From Hyphomonas adhaerens MHS-3 (lineage in GTDB: Bacteria > Pseudomonadota > Alphaproteobacteria > Caulobacterales > Hyphomonadaceae), in contig NZ_ARYH01000001.1 of the NCBI RefSeq assembly GCF_000685235.1, positions 248,001-312,000 of the forward strand: a stretch of 64,000 nucleotides of DNA, in the 5' to 3' direction. The notes beneath the pieces were generated by a model, which saw nothing but the letters and a program-made list of their open reading frames with translations, was not told the origin of the DNA and ran no database searches. Both the position numbers and the translations under genes were made by a program. This document shows positions 7,011 to 16,532 of the stretch, one piece after another. The stretch's first letter is position 1; the number at the start of each line of letters is the position of its first letter.

Positions 7011-9014
7011 TCAGGCGAACTCGACCATAATTTCGTCGGCAGCGACGCTGTCGCCAGCGCCAACATTGATCGCTTTGACCGTTCCGGTTGCTTCTGCCCT
7101 GATAATGTTCTGCATTTTCATGGCTTCGACGACGCAGACGGCTTCGCCTTCCTGCACTTCCTGATCGAGTTCCACATCAATGGACACAACCAAGCCGGGC
7201 ATTGGCGAAATGATCAACTTCGACGTGTCAGGCTTCGGCTTCTCCGGCAGGCGGGCATGCAGTTCCGCAATCTGCGGCGTGCAGACCAGCGCCCGCAGGG
7301 CAACACCCCGGTGGCGGAACAGATAGCCTTCAGTCCGGTCAGCAAACTTCACGGCGAACGCCTTGCCGTCCAGAGAGCCCTCGACGAGGTGCTGGCCGGG
7401 CAGCCAGTCGGTGACCAGCGTGTGCGGCTTGCCGCCATCGATGGAGATTTCCGCGTCGCCATCACCGCCAAGGTCCAGCGTGACAGGGTATTGCTTGTCG
7501 CCAAGGATCACGATCCAGTCGCGGCGGGCTTCCGGCACCGGCGCCATACGGCCGGACGTCAGCGCGGCGCGGCGCGACAGGAAGCCGTGCACATAAGCTG
7601 CGGCGCAGATCAGCTGGGTTTCCTGCGTCTTCGTCGGCGGGACACCGTCAAAGCCGTCCGGGAACTCGTCCTTGATATAGGCAGTGGTGATATTTCCGGA
7701 GCGGAAGCGCTTCTCGTCCATCACGGCAGCGATGAACGGGATATTGTCCTGGATGCCCTCAATGTGGAACCGGTCGAGCGCCTCGACATGCGTGTCGAGA
7801 GCCGTATCGCGGTCCTTGCCCCAGGTGATCAGCTTGGCGATCATCGGGTCGTAGAACATCGAGATCTCGTCGCCCTCACGCACACCGGAATCCATGCGCA
7901 CCTCGCCCTTGCCAAGCTTGCCTTCGCCCGGTGGGTGGAAGCGCTTCAGACGGCCGATCGACGGCAGGAAGTTACGGTACGGATCTTCTGCATACACACG
8001 GCTCTCAACGGCCCAGCCATTGATGCCGATGTCGGATTGCTTGAGCTTCAGCGTCTCGCCATAGGCAACGCGCAGCATCTGTTCGACAAGGTCGACGCCG
8101 GTGATCATCTCGGTCACCGGGTGCTCCACCTGCAGGCGGGTGTTCATTTCAAGGAAGTAGAAGCCCTTGTCCTTGCCGGACGCAACGAACTCCACCGTGC
8201 CGGCGCTGTCATAGTTCACCGCCTTGGCGAGGGCCACGGCCTGCTCGCCCATCTTCTTGCGGGTCTCAGGATCGAGCAGCGGCGATGGCGCTTCCTCGAT
8301 GACTTTCTGGTTGCGGCGCTGGATCGAGCATTCGCGCTCATTCAGGTAGACGCAGTTGCCATGCTTGTCGCCCAGCACCTGGATCTCGATGTGGCGCGGC
8401 TCAAGAATGAACTTCTCGATGAAGACGCGGTCGTCCCCGAAAGAGGATTTTGCTTCGGCCTTCACGGCCGGAAAGCCTTCTTCGACTTCCTTGTCATCAT
8501 AAGCGACGCGGATGCCCTTGCCGCCGCCGCCGGCCGATGCCTTGATCATGACCGGGTAGCCGATTTCCCGGGAAATCTTCACGGCTTCCTTCGTATCCTC
8601 GATCAGGCCCATATGGCCTGGCACCGTGGAAACCCCGGCCTCGGCGGCCAGTTTCTTGGAGCTGATCTTGTCGCCCATCGCTTCGATGGCGAAGGCGTTA
8701 GGACCGATCCAGCCGATCCCCTCTTCTTCCAGTCTTTTCGCAAAGCCCGGATTTTCGGACAGGAAGCCGAACCCCGGATGGATGGCTTCGGCGCCGGTGG
8801 CCTTCACGGCCTCGATAATCTTGTCGGCGTCCAGATAGGATTCCGAGGCCGGGGGCGGACCGATATGAACGGTTTCATCGGCCATTTCGACGGCCATGGA
8901 GCCGGCATCGGCGTCGGAATAGACAACCACCGTCTGCACGCCCAAACGGCGGCAGGTCTTGATGACACGAACGGCGATCTCGCCGCGGTTTGCAATCAGG
9001 ATCTTCTTGAACAT
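7011..9014 (-). CDS. pccA: propionyl-CoA-type carboxylase, biotin-containing alpha subunit
   Basis: 667 residues: biotin carboxylase N domain (MFKKILIANRGEIAVRVI), ATP-grasp (KASAGGGGKGIRV; EMNTRLQVEHPVTEMITGVDLV), biotin carboxylase C domain (WAVESRVYAEDPYRNFLPS), a linker domain, and a C-terminal biotinyl domain whose EAMKMQN puts the biotinyl lysine at residue 633. Length and the EAMKMQN variant favour propionyl-CoA carboxylase alpha over acetyl-CoA or methylcrotonyl-CoA subunits, though the last cannot be fully excluded. It carboxylates biotin using ATP and bicarbonate for transfer by a beta subunit, which is not in the window. A TetR-like palindrome lies in its upstream intergenic region. 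Confidence 0.88.
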   Translation of the reverse strand: MFKKILIANRGEIAVRVIKTCRRLGVQTVVVYSDADAGSMAVEMADETVHIGPPPASESYLDADKIIEAVKATGAEAIHPGFGFLSENPGFAKRLEEEGIGWIGPNAFAIEAMGDKISSKKLAAEAGVSTVPGHMGLIEDTKEAVKISREIGYPVMIKASAGGGGKGIRVAYDDKEVEEGFPAVKAEAKSSFGDDRVFIEKFILEPRHIEIQVLGDKHGNCVYLNERECSIQRRNQKVIEEAPSPLLDPETRKKMGEQAVALAKAVNYDSAGTVEFVASGKDKGFYFLEMNTRLQVEHPVTEMITGVDLVEQMLRVAYGETLKLKQSDIGINGWAVESRVYAEDPYRNFLPSIGRLKRFHPPGEGKLGKGEVRMDSGVREGDEISMFYDPMIAKLITWGKDRDTALDTHVEALDRFHIEGIQDNIPFIAAVMDEKRFRSGNITTAYIKDEFPDGFDGVPPTKTQETQLICAAAYVHGFLSRRAALTSGRMAPVPEARRDWIVILGDKQYPVTLDLGGDGDAEISIDGGKPHTLVTDWLPGQHLVEGSLDGKAFAVKFADRTEGYLFRHRGVALRALVCTPQIAELHARLPEKPKPDTSKLIISPMPGLVVSIDVELDQEVQEGEAVCVVEAMKMQNIIRAEATGTVKAINVGAGDSVAADEIMVEFA

Positions 9015-9129
9015 CGTTACCCCGGCAGGCCTTTGAAAACTTACAGCTTGCCGCAGTTACGCCGCACACCCGAACTTGTCCACACATGACGGAGCGACAA
9101 AAGGCCTTGCGATTAGCAGTCAGATTTGT

Positions 9130-9145
9130 TAGTGAACGCTCACTA
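9130..9145. promoter_or_regulatory. TetR-like operator candidate TAGTGAACGCTCACTA
   Basis: A 16-bp inverted repeat (TAGTGAAC and TAGTGAGC half-sites, one mismatch), 17 bp before the plus-strand ATG at 9163 and about 115 bp upstream of pccA. Repeats of this size and shape are typical TetR-family sites, and TetR proteins often control acyl-CoA catabolism genes. No TetR gene is in the window. Confidence 0.45.
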
Positions 9146-9162
9146 CTTAACGGGAGACCGCC

Positions 9163-10131
9163 ATGACCGTGATCCGGATTGACCCACAACAGCTGCAGGC
9201 CGAAGGCCTGATCAATGCCGATATGACGCGCCTCCTGGAGGCGCGCGCCCTGACGGAATCGCGGTTCGGACTTTTCGTGAACCTGTCCCTGATCATGGGG
9301 GCGCTGGCCGTCGCAGCCGGGGCCATTGCCCTGGTGCCTGACGCTACGACAGGCCTTCTGCTGGCCCTTCTGGCCATCGCCGCAGCGGAACTGACCCGCC
9401 GGTTCGCACCGGACGCCTCGCTGAAAGTCCTCTCTGCCGGCCTCGCATTGATGGGCGTACTGGGGCTCGCCGGCTGGATTGGCTGGCAATATGAAGACGC
9501 CCCTGACACCACCCTGCCCGCTTTGCTGATCACTTTGCTGCTCGGCGCCGGGGCGGTCTGGTTCCGGTCCGCCTTCCTGATGGTCCTGTCGGTGCTGGCC
9601 TTCGGCGCGGTCTTCGGCACTGGCACCGGCTACTGGCATGCCTGCTACGGCCTGTTCGTCGAACAGCCGATCATGACAATCGCCGTGTTCGGCGCGCTGG
9701 CTGCGGGCCTGTACGCCCTGCGCAGCCGGATTTCCGAGACCTGGAAACACCTGGCGGGCATTGCCGCCCGCACGGCTTTTTTCCTCGTCAACTTCGCGTT
9801 CTGGGTCGGCTCGCTCTGGGGCGACGACCTCGGGCCGGACTACCGCTATGCCGAGGGCAATGACTGGGAGGCCTGGCGCGCCGCCACGACGCATGTGCCG
9901 GAAGCCGTGTTTTCAATCGGCTGGCCGGTTCTGCTGGTCGCCATCATGGCCCGCAGCCGGAATGGCGGCTTCCTTTCGGTGACCGCAACCGTCTTCCTCG
10001 CGATCCACGCCTATACGCAGTATTTCGAGACGTTCGGCGCCCATCCCTGGACGCTGCTGGTTGGCGGGATTGTGCTGGTGGGCCTGGCGGTCGGCGCGGC
10101 GAAGCTGATGCAGCAGCCCAAGCAGGCCTAG
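9163..10131 (+). CDS. multi-pass membrane protein, DUF2157-like start
   Basis: 322 residues. A short soluble N-terminus (IDPQQLQAEGLINADMTRLLEA) is followed by about ten hydrophobic segments. The arrangement resembles DUF2157/DUF4401-type membrane proteins, but I do not recognise a diagnostic motif and treat the family as uncertain. CGGGAG precedes the ATG. It is divergent from pccA across a region with a TetR-like palindrome, and its stop overlaps that of the channel gene at 10128 by 4 bp. Role unknown. Confidence 0.7.
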   Translation: MTVIRIDPQQLQAEGLINADMTRLLEARALTESRFGLFVNLSLIMGALAVAAGAIALVPDATTGLLLALLAIAAAELTRRFAPDASLKVLSAGLALMGVLGLAGWIGWQYEDAPDTTLPALLITLLLGAGAVWFRSAFLMVLSVLAFGAVFGTGTGYWHACYGLFVEQPIMTIAVFGALAAGLYALRSRISETWKHLAGIAARTAFFLVNFAFWVGSLWGDDLGPDYRYAEGNDWEAWRAATTHVPEAVFSIGWPVLLVAIMARSRNGGFLSVTATVFLAIHAYTQYFETFGAHPWTLLVGGIVLVGLAVGAAKLMQQPKQA

Positions 10132-10589
10132 TCGTCCCGGCCCTCGATCTTGGCCTCGAAGGCGCGCACACGGGCCGTCAGCGACACGAGGAAAGCCGTC
10201 GACCAGCTGATCAGGAGGAAGCCGTTCATGGATTCGGCCACGCCCAGCATCCGCCATTTGTGCGACAGGATCACGTCTCCGAAGCCGACCGTGGTGAAGG
10301 TCGAGGTGGAGAAATAGACCGCCGTTTCCATCTGGTGGAGCTCACCCACAAACAGATAGGCAAAGGCATAGAGCCAGATCTGCAACGAATGCAGCGCAAA
10401 CAGGCTGAACACGACAATCAGGATGCCCAGGCCCTGCCCCAGCGTATCTCCCATTTTCGACGTCCGACGCCGGAATTCCCGTCCCCGCTGGCGCAGCAGT
10501 GCGGTCAGGCCAACAAGCCCGGCAAAATGGATCGAGAAGGTAATCGCAACCATAACGGTCGCCACGGCCAGATTCAGGAACAGAATCAT
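10128..10589 (-). CDS. two-pore-helix ion channel domain protein
   Basis: 153 residues with hydrophobic helices near 1-28, 45-80 and 120-145, and a pore loop METAVYFSTSTFTTVGFGD that carries the potassium selectivity sequence TVGFGD. This marks an Ion_trans_2/KcsA-type channel subunit of the inner membrane, probably tetrameric. It lacks a C-terminal RCK/TrkA-N domain. I chose ATG 10589, which begins directly with the first helix and has GAGG upstream; a longer frame to 10799 has no such support and would run into the divergent SDR gene. Confidence 0.82.
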   Translation of the reverse strand: MILFLNLAVATVMVAITFSIHFAGLVGLTALLRQRGREFRRRTSKMGDTLGQGLGILIVVFSLFALHSLQIWLYAFAYLFVGELHQMETAVYFSTSTFTTVGFGDVILSHKWRMLGVAESMNGFLLISWSTAFLVSLTARVRAFEAKIEGRDD

Positions 10590-10715
10590 ATCCTGAGCCT
10601 CCAATTGTACAGGCCTGTTTACCCCGCAGCCATTTAGCTTTCGTTGACGGAGCGAAAATCTGCCGCCACAAGCGCAGGCACGACGGAACACACAAAACAC
10701 GCAGGGAGGCCGGGC

Positions 10716-11531
10716 ATGGCAGACACGAAAGATCTCGCAGGGCGCAAGGCGATTGTCACAGGGTCGGCCACCGGGCTCGGACGTTCGATCGCGCTGCAAC
10801 TGGCCGAACGCGGCGCAGATGTGATCATCAATTGCACGAAATCGGTCAGCGATGCCGAGCAGACGGTCGCCGATTGCCAGGCCTTTGGGGCTCAGGCACG
10901 CCTGGTCCAGGCCGATGTCTCAACCGAGGAAGGCTGCCGGGCGCTTGCAGACGCCGCCAGCACCTGGGGCCGGCTGGACATTCTGGTCAACAATGCGGGA
11001 ATCACCCGTCACGCCCGCGACCATGCCGATCTCGACGCCCTCTCGCGGCAGGACTTTCTCGACATCTATGCCGTCAATGTCGCCGGCCCCTTCCTGATGA
11101 TGCAGGCCTGCAAGGCGCTGCTGGTGAAGTGCCATGAGGAAACCGGACGCGCCGCAGCGGTGCTGAACGTGTCATCCATCGCCGGCGTAACGGGCGTGGG
11201 CTCTTCGGTCGCCTATGCTGCATCCAAGGGCGCTTTCAACACGATGACCCTGTCTCTCGCCCGGGCTCTCGCCCCAGCGATAAGGGTTAACGCCATTTGT
11301 CCCGGATTCATTGGCACCCGCTGGTTCAAGGACCAGATGGGCGAGGAACAATACAATAAAATGGAGGCGGGTGTCGCGGCCTCCGTCCCGCTGAACGTGG
11401 CCAGCGGCCCCGACGACATTGCAGATTCCGCCGTTTTCTTCTGCACGGACGCGAGTCGGCACGTGACGGGCGAGACCCTTCTTGTGGATGCCGGAATGCA
11501 TCTCGGCTACGCACCATTGGTTGCTCGCTGA
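10716..11531 (+). CDS. short-chain dehydrogenase/reductase
   Basis: 271 residues of the classical SDR fold: nucleotide-binding TGSATGLG (residues 15-22), NNAG (92-95), catalytic Ser154 in NVSSIAG, and Y167-x-x-x-K171 in YAASKGAF. The C-terminus has VDAGMHLGY. SDRs of this type oxidise or reduce alcohol/ketone groups with NAD(P); the substrate cannot be told, though a 3-oxoacyl-ACP reductase-like role is common. GGAGG lies 6 nt before the ATG. Divergent from the channel gene. Confidence 0.88.
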   Translation: MADTKDLAGRKAIVTGSATGLGRSIALQLAERGADVIINCTKSVSDAEQTVADCQAFGAQARLVQADVSTEEGCRALADAASTWGRLDILVNNAGITRHARDHADLDALSRQDFLDIYAVNVAGPFLMMQACKALLVKCHEETGRAAAVLNVSSIAGVTGVGSSVAYAASKGAFNTMTLSLARALAPAIRVNAICPGFIGTRWFKDQMGEEQYNKMEAGVAASVPLNVASGPDDIADSAVFFCTDASRHVTGETLLVDAGMHLGYAPLVAR

Positions 11532-11706
11532 CGCATTCGTGACGCACAAACTTCGGGCAGCACTGCCTGAAGTCTGCTCAATTCAGCGGCGATCCTTAAC
11601 TCGGTACCCGGAGAACTTCTTTTTCAGTCCGCCGCCGCCAAAAGGCACGGCAATCTGACCCCGGCGCTCAACGAAGCGCTCTAATTTTAGAACGGGGAAG
11701 TTCAAA

Positions 11707-12384
11707 ATGGTATCCAAGGTTACACGGGCGGGGGTCGCCCTCGCAGTACTCGCGACCGCAGCCGGCGGCGCCTATGCCGAAGGCGAATGGTCGGGCAACG
11801 TCGCACTGACAACAGACTATGTCTGGCGCGGGGTTTCACAGTCCAACGAAGATTTCGCCATCCAGGGCGGATTCGATTATTCCAATGGCATGTTCTACGC
11901 CGGTACGTGGGCGTCGAATGTCGATTTCGGCGACGAGCCGGAAGATGCCAACCTGGAACTGGACCTGTATGGAGGTCTCGCGGGGGAGACTGAAAGCGGG
12001 ATCAGCTGGGACGTTGGCTTCATCTACTACGCCTATCCGGACACGGAAGAAGCAGATTACGACTTCGTCGAACTGCAGGGTGCACTCGGCTACACATTCA
12101 CCAGCGGCGTTTCCGTCGGCGGTGCCGTGTACTGGGATCCGGACAATGAAAACGTCTATGTCGAAGGGTCTGCCGGTTATTCCTTCACCGACAACTTCTC
12201 GATGGACGCAACGCTCGGCAACTACAGCTTCGATGCTGGTGGCGACTACACCAACTGGTCGCTGGGCGGCACCTACTCCCTGCCCGTCGGCATCGATGTC
12301 GACGTGCGTTACTGGGATACGGATGTGGACGGCGTCGGCGTCTCTGACGAGCGTGTTGTCCTGACCCTCGCGAAGTCTCTCTAG
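11707..12384 (+). CDS. Gcw_chp (TIGR02001) outer-membrane protein
   Basis: 225 residues with a signal peptide (residues 1-24, cleavage after AYA). The mature N-terminus WSGNVALTTDYVWRGVSQSNEDFAIQGG is the TIGR02001/Gcw_chp signature, and the rest alternates in short amphipathic strands, ending VVLTLAKSL with a terminal hydrophobic residue, consistent with an outer-membrane beta-barrel. The protein is acidic, with Asp/Glu-rich loops. Family function is not established. A clear terminator follows. Confidence 0.88.
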   Translation: MVSKVTRAGVALAVLATAAGGAYAEGEWSGNVALTTDYVWRGVSQSNEDFAIQGGFDYSNGMFYAGTWASNVDFGDEPEDANLELDLYGGLAGETESGISWDVGFIYYAYPDTEEADYDFVELQGALGYTFTSGVSVGGAVYWDPDNENVYVEGSAGYSFTDNFSMDATLGNYSFDAGGDYTNWSLGGTYSLPVGIDVDVRYWDTDVDGVGVSDERVVLTLAKSL

Positions 12385-12441
12385 GACTTCGAGAACCTCC
12401 AACTGCGCGGGGATCATGCCCTCCTCCCGTGCAGCAAGGTG

Positions 12442-12481
12442 AAGGCCGCTGGTTCCCGCCGGAACTGGCGGCCTTTGTTTT
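12442..12481 (+). terminator. rho-independent terminator of the Gcw_chp gene
   Basis: Stem AAGGCCGC/GCGGCCTT with a loop of about 18 nt that can extend the pairing, followed by TTTGTTTT. It lies 58 bp after the stop codon at 12384. Confidence 0.8.
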
Positions 12482-12553
12482 ACCCCAATGTCTTCCTATC
12501 TGTAGCATGGAGGGGGTTCCCCAAAACCAGACCGATCTAAAGGAGACGATTGC

Positions 12554-14377
12554 GTGGCAGCCGAGTTTACACCTGTACAAGCTGTCGATGCGCTCGTCCC
12601 GGCGATCACGCTACTGGGCTTTGGCGCCGCGTCTGCGCTGGTCACGAAAGCGGCCCGGCTGAGTCCGATTGTCGGCTACCTCATTGTTGGCATACTGATC
12701 GGACAATACGGCCTGGGCCTGATCCATGAGAGCCCGGCGACGCACCTGCTTGCGGAACTGGGGGTTGTGTTCCTGCTGTTCGATATCGGCATGCACGTGT
12801 CCATGCGCGAACTGAAGGAAAGCCGCCGGGACCTGCTGGGCCTGGCCCCGGCGCACCTGATGCTGACGGGCCTGATGAGCGCCGGCGCACTCTGGATGAT
12901 CGGCATTTCCTGGCCGATTGCGCTGGCCGTGGGGCTCAGCCTCGGCCTCTCCTCCACCGCCGTTGTCGCCCGCATCCTGACAGAGCGGGAACAGAATTCC
13001 TGTCCCATCGGACGGGCCACCACGCATGTCCTGATCTTTCAGGACATGGTGGCGATCTTCCTGATGATCTACGCCACATCGCTGGGCGGCGCCGAAAGCG
13101 GCGCGTCCGGGGTGGCGGGTGTGATCTCCACACGCCTGCTCGGCGGGGCGGACCTGCCGCTTGCCGCCTCCCTTGCCCTGTCGCTTGTCCAGGCAGGCCT
13201 GGCATTCTTCGCAGCGGTCCTGGCCGGCAAATACCTGATCAACCCGATCTTCCGCACGCTGGCGATTATCCGCAATGAAGAGGCCTTCACGGCCTTCACG
13301 CTGCTGTTCGTGCTGGCGGCCGCCTGCGCGACAGCGGTGAGCGGCCTGTCGCTGACACTCGGCGCTTTCCTGGCTGGCCTTGCCGTTTCCGGAACCCCGT
13401 TCCGCCACCAGGTCCAGACCGAGATGGCCCCCTTCCGCAGCCTGCTCCTGTCCTTCTTCTTCATCAGCGTCGGCCTGTCCATCGACGTGCCCGCCCTGCT
13501 GCGCAACCTGCCATTCGTCCTGCTCGCAGCTGGCGGGCTGATCGGCCTGAAGACCGCGCTCGGCTTTGCCGCGGCGCGCCTGAACGGCTGGAGCATTCCC
13601 GGCGCGACGCAAATGGCTTTCCTGCTGGCGCAGGGGTCTGAATTCACGCTCGTCGTCCTGTCGCTGGGCGCCGTCGTCACCGGCATGCCCGGCCCGCTGA
13701 TGAGTAGCGTCGTTGCCGCGGTCGCGCTGTCCCTGGCCATCGCGCCGGTCTGGGCAGACCTTGGCGCCCGCCTGTCCCGCGAAATCGTCCGCCGGACCCA
13801 GTCCCGGACCGAGGCAGCGCCCAGATCGACTCCGCTGCTCGACCGCCCGGTCATCATTGTCGGCATGACACAGACCGGCCGCCTCGCGGTCGATGCGCTG
13901 GAGGATCATGGCATCCCCTATCTCGCAACCGAGTTCGACCCCGACCGGCTGTTGTCCGCCGTCGCGGACGGTTACCGGGTCTCGTTCGGCGATGCCTCCA
14001 ATCTGAAACTGATCGAAGCCATTGGCGGCAACCAGGCCCGCGCCATGGTGCTCGGCATTCCGCGCTACGAAATCTCGCTGGAGGTCACACCCGTCGTGAT
14101 GCGGCGCTTCCCGGATCTCAAACGGTTCCTCACCGTGGACAACCCCGTGGACATGGACCGGTTCTCCGCGCTTGGCATCAACACCCATTTCGCCATGGGG
14201 GAACCACGCGGCATCGAGATGGTGATCGACATGCTGAATGCGCTGGGTGTGCCTGAAGACGAGGTCAGCGCCTGGATCAGCCACGAAACCGAACGCTTTG
14301 CCATTGGCGAAGCCAAGTCGGACGAAGATGATGACGACCTCGACCCGGTGGAGCCGGACCTCGATCAGGCCGCCTGA
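12554..14377 (+). CDS. KefB/KefC-like monovalent cation:proton antiporter (CPA2) with TrkA-N domain
   Basis: 607 residues: about twelve membrane helices (residues 15-405; LSPIVGYLIVGILIGQYGLG, ELGVVFLLFDIGMH, LGLSSTAVVARIL, FFFISVGLSID, AQGSEFTLVVLSLG) and a C-terminal TrkA-N Rossmann domain (VIIVGMTQTGRLAVDAL, FGDASNLKLIEAIGG, about 430-560) ending in an acidic tail. Family members exchange K+ or Na+ for H+ in the inner membrane, gated by nucleotide or thiol ligands. Start is GTG with AGGAGA upstream. A glutathione-gated K+ efflux role as in KefC is possible but unproven. Confidence 0.88.
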   Translation: MAAEFTPVQAVDALVPAITLLGFGAASALVTKAARLSPIVGYLIVGILIGQYGLGLIHESPATHLLAELGVVFLLFDIGMHVSMRELKESRRDLLGLAPAHLMLTGLMSAGALWMIGISWPIALAVGLSLGLSSTAVVARILTEREQNSCPIGRATTHVLIFQDMVAIFLMIYATSLGGAESGASGVAGVISTRLLGGADLPLAASLALSLVQAGLAFFAAVLAGKYLINPIFRTLAIIRNEEAFTAFTLLFVLAAACATAVSGLSLTLGAFLAGLAVSGTPFRHQVQTEMAPFRSLLLSFFFISVGLSIDVPALLRNLPFVLLAAGGLIGLKTALGFAAARLNGWSIPGATQMAFLLAQGSEFTLVVLSLGAVVTGMPGPLMSSVVAAVALSLAIAPVWADLGARLSREIVRRTQSRTEAAPRSTPLLDRPVIIVGMTQTGRLAVDALEDHGIPYLATEFDPDRLLSAVADGYRVSFGDASNLKLIEAIGGNQARAMVLGIPRYEISLEVTPVVMRRFPDLKRFLTVDNPVDMDRFSALGINTHFAMGEPRGIEMVIDMLNALGVPEDEVSAWISHETERFAIGEAKSDEDDDDLDPVEPDLDQAA

Positions 14378-14466
14378 CACGCCCCTCTGGAATTCACCAG
14401 AACAGCGGGGTGGAAATTGCGCAAGATGAGGTCTATAGGCACCATCATTCCCCTCAGGAGGCTTAA

Positions 14467-15582
14467 ATGCGCATTGGCGTTCCAACAGAAATCAAGAAGC
14501 AGGAATCTCGTGTCGGACTGACGCCGGAAAGCGTCGGAGAACTGGCGCGCGCCGGCCATGAGGTCGCCATTCAGGATGGCGCCGGGCTCGGCTCCGGTTT
14601 CTCGAACGAGGATTATACGGCGGTTGGGGCCAGGATCCTGCCGGATGCCGATGCGGTCTTCAAAGCCTCTGAACTGATCGTGAAGGTGAAGGAACCCCAG
14701 CCGGAAGAGACCGCACGCCTGACGCCGGACCATACGCTCTTCACCTATCTCCACCTGGCGCCCGATCCTGTGCAGGCCGCAGGCCTGATGAAGTCCGGAT
14801 GCCTCGCCATCGCCTATGAGACCGTCACCGATGCGCAGGGCGGCCTGCCGCTGCTGCGCCCGATGAGCCAGGTGGCCGGACGCATGTCGATGCAGGTTGC
14901 GGCCTGGGCCCTGATGCGCACCAAGCGCGGCCGCGGCATCCTGCTGGGCGGCGTGCCGGGCGTGATGCCGTCGAAAGTGGTCATCATCGGCGGCGGCGTC
15001 TCCGGCACCCATGCAGCCGAGATCGCGGTTGGCATGCGCGCCGACGTCACTGTCTTCGACCGCAACAACAACCGCCTCGCCGAACTCGACGAACAGTTCC
15101 GCGGCAGCCTGAAAACCATGTACTCCACCGCCCATTCGCTGGCCGAGGCCATCAAGGACGCCGACCTTGTTATCGGCGCCGTGCTGATCCCCGGCGCGGC
15201 CGCGCCGAAGCTGGTGACCAAAGCCCAGCTGAAAACGATGAAGCCCGGCGCCGTGCTGGTCGACATCGCCATCGACCAGGGCGGCTGTTTCGAAACCAGC
15301 CACGCCACCACGCATGAAGACCCGATCTATGAAGTCGACGGCGTGCTGCACTATTGCGTCGCCAACATGCCCGGCGCCGTGCCGCGCACGTCGACCTACG
15401 CGCTCAACAACGCCACCCTGCCCTTCGTGATGCAGATCGCCAACAAGGGCGCGCGCGAAGCGATCAACGCCAACCCGCACCTCGCCAACGGCCTGACGGT
15501 GGACGGTGGCAAGATCGCGCACGAGGCGGTCGCCCATGATCTGGGTGAAGACTATGTCCGCCCGACCTGGCTGAAGGACTGA
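14467..15582 (+). CDS. ald: alanine dehydrogenase
   Basis: 371 residues, the usual length. MRIGVPTEIKKQESRVGLTPE is the AlaDH/PNT N-terminal signature; YLHLAPDP and the nucleotide-binding VVIIGGGVSGTHAAEIA follow, then VLIPGAAAPKLV, VDIAIDQGGCFETS and the catalytic-region YCVANMPGAVPRTST. The enzyme interconverts L-alanine and pyruvate/ammonia with NAD in the cytoplasm. TCAGGAGG precedes the ATG. An intrinsic terminator follows. Confidence 0.96.
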   Translation: MRIGVPTEIKKQESRVGLTPESVGELARAGHEVAIQDGAGLGSGFSNEDYTAVGARILPDADAVFKASELIVKVKEPQPEETARLTPDHTLFTYLHLAPDPVQAAGLMKSGCLAIAYETVTDAQGGLPLLRPMSQVAGRMSMQVAAWALMRTKRGRGILLGGVPGVMPSKVVIIGGGVSGTHAAEIAVGMRADVTVFDRNNNRLAELDEQFRGSLKTMYSTAHSLAEAIKDADLVIGAVLIPGAAAPKLVTKAQLKTMKPGAVLVDIAIDQGGCFETSHATTHEDPIYEVDGVLHYCVANMPGAVPRTSTYALNNATLPFVMQIANKGAREAINANPHLANGLTVDGGKIAHEAVAHDLGEDYVRPTWLKD

Positions 15583-15611
15583 TCCCGGCGAAAACCGGAT
15601 GCAAGACAAGC

Positions 15612-15643
15612 AAAAGCCGTCCGGCATGACCGGACGGCTTTTT
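15612..15643. terminator. bidirectional intrinsic terminator
   Basis: Perfect 13-bp stem AAAAGCCGTCCGG/CCGGACGGCTTTT around CATGA. A-run on the left and T-run on the right serve both ald (plus) and the convergent MlaC-like gene (minus). Confidence 0.9.
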
Positions 15644-15657
15644 CATTGGAGGCAGTG

Positions 15658-16191
15658 TCAGGACAGCGCGGCGATCGCGTCGTCGATCGTGGCACGCGGC
15701 CGGTCCAGGATCGCGCTGATCTGGGCACGCTGTTCGATGGCCAGCCACAGGCCCAGCACCTCCACATCCACGACGCGCCATTCGCCGTTCCGCTCGATCA
15801 CACGCCAGCGCACGGTCATCGGGTCTTCGCCCTTTGGCGTGACCCGGGTGGCGACGATCGAGTCGGTTTCACTACGGTCCGTTGACCCCAGCACCTCGAT
15901 CCTGGCGTCCTGGAACGTGTCGGCATTGTCCCGGAATGTTTCGGCCAGGAAAGCACTGAACGCGTCCGTGAACCGGGTCTGTTCCTCGGCGCTGACACGG
16001 CGGGCGTGCTTGCCAAGGGTAAATCGCGCCACGGCGGCAATGTCGATCGAACGGGTAAAGGCTTCCTCGCCTTTCACCGGATCGGCGATATCGGCAGCGG
16101 CCCCGGCGATGAGTGCCTCGGCGTCAGGCCCCGCCAAAGCTGGCAAAGGCGCCAGGGCGATGACAGCGGATGCGATGAGCGTGCGGATCAT
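15658..16191 (-). CDS. MlaC/Ttg2D-like periplasmic phospholipid-binding protein
   Basis: 177 residues with a signal peptide (MIRTLIASAVIALAPLPALA). The mature part has SIDIAAVARFTLGKHARR, FTDAFSAFLAETF, VATRVTPKGEDPMTVRWRVIERNGEWRVVDVEVLGLWLA, typical of the MlaC family that shuttles phospholipids between the outer- and inner-membrane Mla complexes. I chose ATG 16191 because GAAGGA lies 9 nt before it; an upstream TTG is too close to that site. It is a single gene here, without mlaDEF neighbours. Confidence 0.85.
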   Translation of the reverse strand: MIRTLIASAVIALAPLPALAGPDAEALIAGAAADIADPVKGEEAFTRSIDIAAVARFTLGKHARRVSAEEQTRFTDAFSAFLAETFRDNADTFQDARIEVLGSTDRSETDSIVATRVTPKGEDPMTVRWRVIERNGEWRVVDVEVLGLWLAIEQRAQISAILDRPRATIDDAIAALS

Positions 16192-16532
16192 TGGACTCAA
16201 TCCTTCGGGTTGAACGACACACTACATATGGCGTGCCACCCCGCGGAGTTCCCCGCTTAACTATATAGTAATCATGCAAATCGCGCATGGACCCGCCCCC
16301 TTGAAACGCGCGAATCCGAATCAGGCGCGGCTTTTGTGCCACATCGTAACAATTCTGTTTCAAGCTGAACCGATACAGACCCGGCTGTGCCTTTCCCGAC
16401 ACAAAGCCCTGTCCCGGCGGGGATTTTTGGTAAACCGGCCGGTAACCATAAAAAGAAAGCCCTGGACGCGTTTGCTTTGAGGCGCGGAAGGCCCGGACCG
16501 CACGCCGAAAAATTTTACGCTAGGAATACAGG
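16192..16532. other. intergenic region with no gene seen
   Basis: Between the start of the MlaC-like gene and the 3' end of tRNA-Leu. It should hold the promoter of the former. It contains the inverted repeat ACCGGCCGGT at 16434-16443 within GGTAA/AACC flanks. I see no coding frame with a ribosome site. Confidence 0.5.
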
